A DNA stretch of 56,091 bases, taken from Sphingomonas beigongshangi. GTDB taxonomy: Bacteria; Pseudomonadota; Alphaproteobacteria; Sphingomonadales; Sphingomonadaceae. The notes beneath the pieces were generated by a model. The model searched no databases, was not told where the DNA came from, and worked only from the letters and a program-made list of their open reading frames with translations. Position 1 is the stretch's first letter; every line of letters starts with the position of its first letter. Positions 45,243-52,826 of this stretch are shown in pieces. Location: positions 1 through 56,091 of the forward strand of contig NZ_JADHDT010000011.1 in assembly GCF_016820445.1 (NCBI RefSeq), in the 5' to 3' direction. A program made the translations under genes and the position numbers.

Positions 45243-46616
45243 ATGGCCGCGAATTGGGCCCCCGACAGCTGGACCAAGGCCGAGGCCCGCCAGCTGCCCG
45301 ACTATCCGGACGTCGACGCGCTCGATCGCGCCACCGATCAGATCAAGAGCTTTCCGCCGCTCGTGTTCGCGGGCGAAGCGCGCAATCTGACGGCAGAGCT
45401 CGCCAAGGTGCAGGCCGGCAACGGCTTCCTGTTGCAGGGCGGTGATTGCGCCGAATCCTTCGCCGAATTCCACCCGAACAACATACGCGACACGTTCCGC
45501 GTCATCCTGCAGATGGCGGTCGTCCTCACCTTCGCCTCGAAACTGCCCGTGGTGAAGCTCGGCCGCATGGCAGGACAGTTCGCCAAGCCGCGTTCGGCCC
45601 CCACCGAGGTGATCGACGGCGTCGAACTGCCGAGCTACCGCGGCGACAATGTCAACGACATCGCGTTCACGCCCGAGGCACGCATCCCGGATCCGCAGCG
45701 GCTGATCCGCGGCTACACGCAGTCGGCGGCGACGCTCAACCTGCTGCGCGCCTTCGCACAGGGCGGCTATGCCAATCTGCACCAGGTCCATCGCTGGACA
45801 CACGACTTCATGGGGCGCAGCCCCTGGGCGAAGAAATATGCCGAAACCGCCGATCGCATCGGCGAGGCGCTGGATTTCATGGCGGCGTGCGGCATCGATC
45901 CAGAGACTGTGCCGCAGCTGGCGCAGACGCATTTCTACACCAGCCATGAGGCGCTGCATCTCCCCTACGAGCAGGCTCTGACCCGGCAGGATTCGCTTAC
46001 CGGCGACTGGTACGACACGTCCGCGCACTTCCTGTGGATCGGCGACCGGACGCGCTTCGAAGGATCGGCGCATGTCGAGTTCCTGCGCGGCATCGGCAAT
46101 CCGATCGGCGTCAAATGCGGCCCCAGCCTCGAGCCCGACGTGTTGCTGCGGCTGCTCGATACGCTCAATCCGGCGCGGGCGCCCGGGCGCGTCACGCTGA
46201 TCACGCGCTACGGCTTCGACAAGATCGAGGCCGCGCTGCCGCGCCTGGTCCGCGCGGTGACGCGCGAGGGGCATCCGGTAGTGTGGAGCTGCGATCCGAT
46301 GCACGGCAACACCGTCAAGGCGGTCACGGGCTACAAGACGCGTCCCTTCGACCGCATCCTGGCAGAGGTGCGCGGCTTTTTCGCGGTGCATCGCGCAGAG
46401 GGCACGCATGCGGGCGGCATTCACGCGGAAATGACGGGCCAGAACGTCACCGAATGTACGGGCGGTGCGATCGACGTGACCGAACAGACGCTGGCGGACC
46501 GCTACCACACGCACTGCGACCCGCGGCTCAACGCCGGGCAGAGCCTGGAGCTCGCCTTCCTGCTCGCAGAGATGCTCAACGCCGAAATGGCCGAGCGCCG
46601 CAAGGCGGCGGCCTGA
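45243..46616 (+). CDS. Class II DAHP synthase
   Basis: A 457-residue enzyme catalysing the first step of the shikimate pathway, from phosphoenolpyruvate and erythrose-4-phosphate. [14 protein letters not shown] (with the metal-binding cysteine), [53 protein letters not shown] and [12 protein letters not shown] are all class II (plant/actinobacterial-type) landmarks. ATG 45243 has AAGGA about 11 bases upstream; an in-frame ATG at 45195 would add 16 residues. No other aromatic-amino-acid gene is adjacent. Confidence 0.96.
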   Translation: MAANWAPDSWTKAEARQLPDYPDVDALDRATDQIKSFPPLVFAGEARNLTAELAKVQAGNGFLLQGGDCAESFAEFHPNNIRDTFRVILQMAVVLTFASKLPVVKLGRMAGQFAKPRSAPTEVIDGVELPSYRGDNVNDIAFTPEARIPDPQRLIRGYTQSAATLNLLRAFAQGGYANLHQVHRWTHDFMGRSPWAKKYAETADRIGEALDFMAACGIDPETVPQLAQTHFYTSHEALHLPYEQALTRQDSLTGDWYDTSAHFLWIGDRTRFEGSAHVEFLRGIGNPIGVKCGPSLEPDVLLRLLDTLNPARAPGRVTLITRYGFDKIEAALPRLVRAVTREGHPVVWSCDPMHGNTVKAVTGYKTRPFDRILAEVRGFFAVHRAEGTHAGGIHAEMTGQNVTECTGGAIDVTEQTLADRYHTHCDPRLNAGQSLELAFLLAEMLNAEMAERRKAAA

Positions 46617-46626
46617 CGCGCCTGAC

Positions 46627-46670
46627 GTCAAGCAGGGGCGCGAATGGGAAATTCCGCGCCCCCGCTTGAC
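46627..46670 (+). terminator. Long hairpin after the DAHP synthase gene
   Basis: GTCAAGCAGGGGCGCG (46627-46642) pairs with CGCGCCCCCGCTTGAC (46655-46670) with one A-C mismatch, and the stem continues inward (GAAT/ATTC). It is 44 bases long, begins 11 bases after the stop codon, and has no T-tract. It probably ends or protects the DAHP synthase mRNA. Confidence 0.55.
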
Positions 46671-46712
46671 GCCGACGCGCCCACCCCGTAGAGGCGCCCC
46701 TCCACCACGGAC

Positions 46713-46788
46713 GGCCCCTTCGTCTAGCGGTCTAGGACGTCGCCCTCTCACGGCGAAAACACGGGTTCGAGTCCCGTAGGGGTCACCA
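46713..46788 (+). tRNA. tRNA-Glu (CTC)
   Basis: The sequence folds into a complete cloverleaf. The acceptor stem GGCCCCT pairs with AGGGGTC (one G-U), the anticodon stem TCGCC/GGCGA encloses the loop CTCTCAC with anticodon CTC, and the T arm has the ACGGGTTCGAGTCCCGT form. The 3' CCA is encoded at 46786-46788. It lies alone between the DAHP synthase and the M1 peptidase genes. Confidence 0.95.
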
Positions 46789-47003
46789 TAAAGCGGTCGC
46801 TCGCGGTTCCGATACTGGTGGTCTCAGACCGATGTGAGACATTCGTCGCTTTTCGCTGCGGGCTGGCATCAACGCTGTCGCCGCGGGGCATCCCGCTTTC
46901 CTTGTCGGATCGTCAGGCAGGTGTCGACGACGACGCTTGCGCGCTTGCCCGCTGCCGCGCTGGCGATAGGGTCGCGTCGCGAATGCGACAGGATGCCATC
47001 ATC

Positions 47004-49655
47004 ATGAACGTTACGGGCGATCGGCGACACTTTCTCGGGGCTGCCATGCTGGTGCCGGCAGTCGGGGCGTCCGCCGCGCGCGTCCTCGCGGCTTCTGGCA
47101 CGAGCGCGGGGCCGGGCATCGCGCTGGCCTTGGCCCGCGAGCGGTCGTCGCGGATCGGCAACCTTCGCTATGCCATCGCGCTCGAACTGACTGCGCGCGA
47201 GGCCGCGGTCGGGACGGTCGAGATCCGTTTCGACCAGACGCGCGGCGGCGGCGACTTGATCCTCGATTTCCGCGGGCTCTCGATCAGCGACCTCACGATC
47301 AACGGACGGCCCGCGCGCGCCGATATCGCCGACGGCCATGTCGTGCTGCCGGGATCGATGCTGAAGGCCGACAGCAACGTCGTTCGCGCGCGTTTCGCGA
47401 CGCCAATCGCCGCCGCCGGCGCGGCGATCATCCGCCATCATGACGACAAGGACGGCGCGGACTATCTCTACACGCTGCTCGTCCCTTCGGACGCCAACCT
47501 GCTGTTTCCTTGTTTCGACCAGCCGGACTTGAAGGGGCGCTTCACGTGGACGCTCACCGCCCCCGCAGGCTGGACCGTGGTCGCGAACGGTCGCTCCCTG
47601 GCGAAGGACGCGGTCGGTGCCGGCACCCGCTGGCGTTTCGCGGAGACCGAGCCGATCTCCACCTATCTCGCCGCCTTCGCGGCCGGCCCCTGGGCGAGTT
47701 GGACCTCGGCGCTCGAGGGTCAGGGGGCGATCACACTCTACGCCCGCGCGTCGCGTCGGGCGGAGGTGGACGCAGACGTCCAGATCGAGACCAACCGTTC
47801 CGCCGTCCGCTGGCTCGCGGACTGGTTCGGCGTCCCCTTCCCCTTCGCCAAGCTCGACCTCTTGCTCGCCCCCGCCTTTCCGTTCGGCGGCATGGAGCAT
47901 GTCGGCGCGATCTTCTACAACGAGGACCGTTTCGTCTTCCGCGAGCCGCCGACGCTGCCGCAGCGCCTCGGCCGCGACGCGACGATCTACCACGAGATCA
48001 GCCACCAGTGGTTCGGCGACGACGTCACCATGCGCTGGTTCGACGACCTCTGGCTCAAGGAAGGGTTCGCCACCTACATGGCCGCACGCATCCAGGCGGA
48101 GCTGCAACCCGACAGCAACGCCTGGACGACCTTTCTGCTGTCGACCAAGACGCCCGCCTATCGCGCCGATGCGACCAGCGGCACGCAGGCGCTGTGGCAA
48201 CCGCTCGACAATCTCGATGCGGCGAAGAGCAACTACGGGCCGATCGTGTACAACAAGGCGCCCGCGGTCATCAAACAGCTGGCGTTCCTCGTCGGCGAGG
48301 CCGGTTTCCGACGCGGGCTGCATACGTTTCTGACCCGCCACGCCTATGGCAATGCCACGTGGCAGGAATTGCTGGGCGCGATCAGCGCGGCCTCCGGCGT
48401 CGACCTGGGCGCGTTCGGGCGCCATTATATGCTTCGCGCCGGCCTGCCACGCGTCGAGACGCGAATGACGCGATCCGGCGGCCGGATCGGCTCGCTCGCG
48501 CTCGTGCAGCGGCCGGCGCAGACGCTCCGGGGCGACACCGGCGGCGCGTGGCCGATGAAGGTGCGCGTGCGGCTCGGCTATCGCGACCGTGCCGACGTCG
48601 TGCTCGACGCGGCCTTCAGCGGTGACACGGCGATGGTTCGCGGCGCATCGGATCTTCCCGTTCCGGATTACGTGTGGCCGAACGACGACGACCAGGGGTA
48701 CGGCCTGTTCCTTCCCGACGACCGCACCGTCGACTGGATCATGACGCACGTCGGTACGGTGCGCGATACGCTGCTGCGCGCGTTGATGTGGGGCGGTCTG
48801 TGGGACACGGTCCGCGACGTCCGGCTGAGGCCCGACCGCTACCTCGAGGTGGTGCTCGACCGCCTGCCCGACGAGCGGGACGAGCAGATCTCCCGCGCGA
48901 TCCTGTCGCGCGGTGCGACCGCCCTCAACGTCTATCTCGCCGACGAAGCGGCGGCGGCCCTGCGCCCGCAGTGGGAGCGCGCGCTGATCGCCCGTCTGGA
49001 CGATACGCGGCTCGGCTACGGATTGCGCAAGGACGCGCTCGACCGGCTCGTCGCTACGGCGCGAACGCCGCTCGCGCTGACGCGTCTGCGTGATCTGCTT
49101 GCCGGGCGGGCGACGTTCGCGGATGCGGCGATCCGCCAGCCTACCCGCTGGGCCATCGTGACGCGACTTATCGCCATCGCAGCGCCCGATGCGCAGCAAT
49201 TGTACGAAGCAGAGCGACGCCGCGACCAGTCGACCGAGGCGGTCAAGGATGCGTTCGTTGCACGCGCGGCGAGCCCCGACAAGACCGTCAAAGCCGCCTA
49301 TTTCGGTCGCTACTTCGACGATCCGACGCTCAACGAGGCATGGGCGAGCGAAAGCCTGGGCCCGTTCAACACGATCGAGCAGGCATCCCTGACGCTGTCC
49401 TTCCTCCGCCCCGCCCTCGACCGGCTGGACTGGATACGCCAGAATCGGCGGATCTTCTTCCTGCCCGGCTGGATCGACGCGTTCATCGGCGGCCAGCGGG
49501 ATGCCGCCGCGCTGGCGGTGGTCGACGCCTTCCTTGCGTCGCGCACCGCAGTGCCGCCGGACGTGCGCCGCAAGGTGCTGACCGCGCGCGACGAACTGGC
49601 GCTGACCGTCCGCATCCGTCAGGGGGCCGCGGGATCGGCGCAGCGCACGCCGTAA
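47004..49655 (+). CDS. M1-family aminopeptidase with Tat-like signal
   Basis: An 883-residue zinc aminopeptidase. GGMEHVGAI (substrate N-terminus binding; the usual residue after ME is N) and YHEISHQWFGDD with the HExxH zinc site, followed after 18 residues by KEGFATYMA with the third ligand, are present. The N-terminus has GDRRHFLGAAML, a twin-arginine type signal (RRxFL), so export of the folded protein is likely. An alternative start at ATG 46983 would add seven residues. The C-terminal half resembles the helical ERAP-like domain. Confidence 0.9.
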   Translation: MNVTGDRRHFLGAAMLVPAVGASAARVLAASGTSAGPGIALALARERSSRIGNLRYAIALELTAREAAVGTVEIRFDQTRGGGDLILDFRGLSISDLTINGRPARADIADGHVVLPGSMLKADSNVVRARFATPIAAAGAAIIRHHDDKDGADYLYTLLVPSDANLLFPCFDQPDLKGRFTWTLTAPAGWTVVANGRSLAKDAVGAGTRWRFAETEPISTYLAAFAAGPWASWTSALEGQGAITLYARASRRAEVDADVQIETNRSAVRWLADWFGVPFPFAKLDLLLAPAFPFGGMEHVGAIFYNEDRFVFREPPTLPQRLGRDATIYHEISHQWFGDDVTMRWFDDLWLKEGFATYMAARIQAELQPDSNAWTTFLLSTKTPAYRADATSGTQALWQPLDNLDAAKSNYGPIVYNKAPAVIKQLAFLVGEAGFRRGLHTFLTRHAYGNATWQELLGAISAASGVDLGAFGRHYMLRAGLPRVETRMTRSGGRIGSLALVQRPAQTLRGDTGGAWPMKVRVRLGYRDRADVVLDAAFSGDTAMVRGASDLPVPDYVWPNDDDQGYGLFLPDDRTVDWIMTHVGTVRDTLLRALMWGGLWDTVRDVRLRPDRYLEVVLDRLPDERDEQISRAILSRGATALNVYLADEAAAALRPQWERALIARLDDTRLGYGLRKDALDRLVATARTPLALTRLRDLLAGRATFADAAIRQPTRWAIVTRLIAIAAPDAQQLYEAERRRDQSTEAVKDAFVARAASPDKTVKAAYFGRYFDDPTLNEAWASESLGPFNTIEQASLTLSFLRPALDRLDWIRQNRRIFFLPGWIDAFIGGQRDAAALAVVDAFLASRTAVPPDVRRKVLTARDELALTVRIRQGAAGSAQRTP

Positions 49656-49696
49656 TCGCCGGCGGCACCACCCGATCGAGCGCGCGTTGTGGCACC

Positions 49697-50092
49697 ATGA
49701 TCCTGCTCGGCATGCCCCCTGCCCCGCCTGTCACCGCGACGGCTCCAGCCAGCGTGCCGGCGATGCGATGGCACAAGCGCGTCCTGTTGATCAGCGCGTC
49801 CGACGCGGACGATCCCCGGCTGGTCGAACAACGCGGCATGCTCCAGGCATGGCGCACGGGTGCGGAGGATCGCGATCTGGTGGTGATCGAGATCCTGGGC
49901 GAAAGAGTGATCGGCGCGGGCGGCGGCGCGGGCGCCTTGCGACGGCGCTACCGATTGCCCGCTTCGGGATTTGGCGTGGCGCTGGTCGGCAAGGACGGCG
50001 GCGTCAAGCTGCGCCGGTCTCGACCGGTCGACGCGGCGATGCTGGCGGAGACGATCGACGCGATGCCGATGCGCCGCGCCGGGGGACGTTAG
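49697..50092 (+). CDS. DUF4174 domain protein
   Basis: A 131-residue protein whose MRWHKRVLLISASDADDPRL stretch, and the later FGVALVGKDGGVKLRRS, recall the DUF4174 family (thioredoxin-like fold, unknown function), often found in alphaproteobacteria. ATG 49697 is inside a longer open frame and overlaps no other gene. It follows the M1 peptidase by 41 bp on the same strand. No clear export signal. Confidence 0.75.
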   Translation: MILLGMPPAPPVTATAPASVPAMRWHKRVLLISASDADDPRLVEQRGMLQAWRTGAEDRDLVVIEILGERVIGAGGGAGALRRRYRLPASGFGVALVGKDGGVKLRRSRPVDAAMLAETIDAMPMRRAGGR

Positions 50093-50096
50093 CCTG

Positions 50097-50117
50097 CGAT
50101 CCAGCCAGGCTGGATCG
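50097..50117. terminator. Near-perfect palindrome between convergent genes
   Basis: CGATCCAGCC and GGCTGGATCG flank a single A. It starts 5 bp after the DUF4174 stop and lies between two convergent genes. As RNA it gives a 9-bp stem with a small loop; there is no T-tract. Bidirectional terminator or protein-binding site are both possible. Confidence 0.35.
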
Positions 50118-50159
50118 GGGCGGAGCCAGTCCGCTTCCGGGGCGCGCAATATTTGGCGT

Positions 50160-51542
50160 TCACGCTTCCGCGCCGGCATCGACGTTGCGGACGGCGGTGC
50201 GACGCCGCCACGATCTGCAGCGTCCCGCTAGGCCCGGTTTCGTCGCCGTGGAGGCGGCGAACGAGTCCCGCATCGAATAGAGCAGGACGCATGCCGCCAG
50301 GCTTCCGCAGACGGGGAGAGCGGTCGCGCTCGTCGTCAGCAACGAGCCGCCCGGCACGAGCCGCCATGCCAGGGCGACCGGCCCCGCGGCGACGATCGCC
50401 GAGAAGAGAAAGTTGCCCAAGGCCGCCGCCACCTTCAGCGTCGCAAGGAAGAGGCCGACGGGCGTGGCTTCGCCACCCGCACCCTCCCTAAGCGTCCGCT
50501 GCACGATATCGGTCAGCAATGCCCAAATGGCGAGGTTCATGCCGCCGAACGACGCGCCAAGCCCCACCAGCAGTACCGGCTCGGCGACCGAGGCGGGTGC
50601 GATCATCAACCCGAACATCGCGGCGATCGCCGCGCCATGGGCGCCGATCGCGATCGTCCGCGGCGGGAGCCGCCGCGATGCCGCCATCCACAGGGGAAGC
50701 GTCAGCGATTGCGACAGCGTGATCGTCAACAGCGCGGGTCCCGCCCAGCTGGGATCGGCATGAACCGCCTTGCCGTAAAAGGGCAGCGCACGCTGGAACA
50801 GGGGCACCAGCGCCGCCTGGAACGCGATGACGCCCAGCAGGCGGCGGAACGCGGCGTCCCGCGCATAATAGCGCAACAGGCGGTCGGGCCGCACGTTCGC
50901 AGATGCCCCCGGCGCCTCGAGCCCGCGCGTCGCATAGAGCGCGCCGAACAGGGTCGCGACATAGAGCATGCCGCCGCAAAGCGCACCGACGGCGAAGGAG
51001 GCCCGCTGTGCCTCGGGCAATGTGTGCGCCAGGCTCGATCCCGACGCCAGCGCGACGAGCGCGACACCGCCCGCGCTGAACAGCAGCCGCATGCCGGAGA
51101 CGCGCGCGGCATCACCCGGTGCCGACGCCACCCGGATGAGCAAGGTATTGTGCCCGACGTCACAGAGCGAATAGCCCAGGCGGCAGGCGATGATCGCCGC
51201 GGCGACCGGACCCGGCGCATGCAGCGCGAAGGCAAGCCAGAACCCGATCCCGCACAGCGGCGCACCGACGACGATCAGTCGCCCCAGCCGGCCGCCCCCG
51301 TCGGAGCGGTCGGTCCAGCGCGCGACGACAAGATCGAACGCCGCATCCCAGAGCAATGTTGCCGCCAGCAAGGCGCCGCCGACCAGCGGCGGAAAGCCAC
51401 CGACGGAAACCAGGTAGAACAGCATGATGCTTTCGAAGCTGTTCCACACCACGCTCTTGCCCAGATTGGCCGCGCTGTAGCCGACCTGCGTGGCGAGCGG
51501 ATGCGACCGGGCGGGCGCTTCGGCGGGGGCATCGGCGTTCAT
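50160..51542 (-). CDS. MFS transporter (MFS_2/GPH-like)
   Basis: A 460-residue transporter with about twelve hydrophobic helices. QVGYSAANLGKSVVWNSFES at the start, and ARWTDRSDGGGRLGR between helices two and three, are typical of the glycoside-pentoside-hexuronide:cation symporter branch of the major facilitator superfamily. It is divergent from the ROK regulator, with 66 bp between the starts, and is probably regulated by it. Substrate unknown, but a sugar or related compound is likely from context. Confidence 0.82.
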   Translation of the reverse strand: MNADAPAEAPARSHPLATQVGYSAANLGKSVVWNSFESIMLFYLVSVGGFPPLVGGALLAATLLWDAAFDLVVARWTDRSDGGGRLGRLIVVGAPLCGIGFWLAFALHAPGPVAAAIIACRLGYSLCDVGHNTLLIRVASAPGDAARVSGMRLLFSAGGVALVALASGSSLAHTLPEAQRASFAVGALCGGMLYVATLFGALYATRGLEAPGASANVRPDRLLRYYARDAAFRRLLGVIAFQAALVPLFQRALPFYGKAVHADPSWAGPALLTITLSQSLTLPLWMAASRRLPPRTIAIGAHGAAIAAMFGLMIAPASVAEPVLLVGLGASFGGMNLAIWALLTDIVQRTLREGAGGEATPVGLFLATLKVAAALGNFLFSAIVAAGPVALAWRLVPGGSLLTTSATALPVCGSLAACVLLYSMRDSFAASTATKPGLAGRCRSWRRRTAVRNVDAGAEA

Positions 51543-51565
51543 CGTCCGCCCCTCTAGCCAGCCGG

Positions 51566-51599
51566 ATTTTCATTTATTTGACACTGCGGAAATATAAAA
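51566..51599. promoter_or_regulatory. Candidate operator/promoter between MFS and ROK genes
   Basis: An A/T-rich block in the 66-bp divergent gap has TTTATTT (51573-51579) and AAATATAAAA (51590-51599) as loose inverted arms around TGACACT (51579-51585). The same word in inverted form, AGTGTCA, recurs at 52774-52780 upstream of the TonB receptor gene. ROK regulators such as Mlc and NagC bind A/T-rich arms of this sort. I see the words; binding is inference. Confidence 0.4.
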
Positions 51600-51608
51600 G
51601 GCCCCTCC

Positions 51609-52754
51609 ATGACCCGCCCCCCACGCCCCCAGATCGCCCTGAGCGAACCACAGAAGCGCGTGTTGATGCAATTGCGGATCAAGGGAGCGGCGTCGCGCGG
51701 CTGGCTGGCACAGGCGTTGGGGACGAACGGCGCGACGATGACGCGGCTGACGCAATCGCTGCTGGCGCTCGATCTCATCGAGGAGCTCGACCTCGCCGAG
51801 GAACGGGGGCGCGGACGGCCGACCATTCCGCTCGCGGTGTCCGGCCGCGGCGGCTGGGCGATCGGCGCCGCGCCCTATCCGGGCTGGCTCGAGCTGGTCA
51901 TCGTCGATTTCCGGGGCAACCCGGTGGTTCACGACGCGTCGCCCTTCGACGATCCGGATCCCCGCGTCTTCGCCCGCGCGGTGGAAGCCCGCCTGCACGC
52001 GCTCGCGGCGACGCATGGGTTCATGCGGGGGAAGTTCCTGGGCTTGGGAGTCGCGGTGCCCGGTTACGCCCTGCCCGGGCGTCGCGATCGGCGGATCGTC
52101 GTCGATCGTGTCGCCGGATGGAACGACGTCCCCCTGACCGAGGTGATCGGCGATGCGCTCGGGATGCCGGTCTGGATCGAGAACGACGCCAGCGCCGCGG
52201 CACTCGGCGAATATTATCAGCCGGGCATCATCGATCGCTACCGCTCGGTCATGACGCTGTTCCTGGGGCATGGCATCGGCGGCGGGCTGATCGCGGAGCG
52301 CGACCTTTTTTTGGGCGAGCACGGCAACGCGGGCGAGGTCGGTCGGCTGTTTCCGGGCCACCGCGAACGGCCGTCGGGTATCGACCTGTTGCTCGTCCTG
52401 CGTGACGCCGGCGCGGCGATCGATTCTCTCGCGCAGGTCGAGGGTCTGCTGCATCGTTACGCACCAACGATCGACCAGTGGACGCAACGCGTGATCGGGC
52501 AGCTGGACATGGCGATCATGAGCGGCACCGTATGGCTCGATCCCGGCGCGGTCGTCCTGTCCGGCGCGCTTCCCATCGTCCTGCTGCAGCGAATCGCCCG
52601 GGGTCTCAGCGAACGCCTGCACGGGCGAGGCGACGGCTATCGCTCGTCGCTGCCGTCGATCCATGCCTCGGCGATCGGCAGCAAGGCCGTCGTGATCGGC
52701 GCCGCGATGATCCCGGTCCACGCGATCACTGCGGCGGAGACGATGATGATTTAA
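51609..52754 (+). CDS. ROK-family transcriptional regulator
   Basis: A 381-residue protein. Residues about 15-75 form a winged helix-turn-helix (GWLAQALGTNGATMTRL). Residues about 80-375 form a ROK sugar-kinase-like domain: FLGLGVAVPGYAL, WIENDASAAALGEY, FLGHGIGGGLIAE. The usual zinc motif CxCGxxGC after GxAGEVGH is absent here (GNAGEVGRLFPGHRERPS), so the metal-linked inducer fold may differ. It is probably a repressor of the neighbouring MFS and TonB genes, released by a sugar ligand. Confidence 0.88.
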   Translation: MTRPPRPQIALSEPQKRVLMQLRIKGAASRGWLAQALGTNGATMTRLTQSLLALDLIEELDLAEERGRGRPTIPLAVSGRGGWAIGAAPYPGWLELVIVDFRGNPVVHDASPFDDPDPRVFARAVEARLHALAATHGFMRGKFLGLGVAVPGYALPGRRDRRIVVDRVAGWNDVPLTEVIGDALGMPVWIENDASAAALGEYYQPGIIDRYRSVMTLFLGHGIGGGLIAERDLFLGEHGNAGEVGRLFPGHRERPSGIDLLLVLRDAGAAIDSLAQVEGLLHRYAPTIDQWTQRVIGQLDMAIMSGTVWLDPGAVVLSGALPIVLLQRIARGLSERLHGRGDGYRSSLPSIHASAIGSKAVVIGAAMIPVHAITAAETMMI

Positions 52755-52780
52755 TTACATGTAAGAAAATAATAGTGTCA
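52755..52780 (+). promoter_or_regulatory. Palindrome and shared motif upstream of TonB receptor
   Basis: TTACATGTAA (52755-52764) is a perfect 10-bp palindrome directly after the ROK stop codon. AGTGTCA (52774-52780) follows after an A-rich spacer and repeats the word found in the MFS-ROK gap. This is the likely control region for the receptor gene, starting at 52827. Confidence 0.4.
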
Positions 52781-52826
52781 CATTCCGTCCCCACTGCGCC
52801 GCCATCGCAAGGCAGAGGGGGCTCGA

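Noticed and set aside
51579..51598. TTGACA with TATAAA as a promoter for the ROK gene
   Set aside because: Only about nine bases separate the two boxes, too few for a sigma-70 promoter; treated as operator sequence instead.
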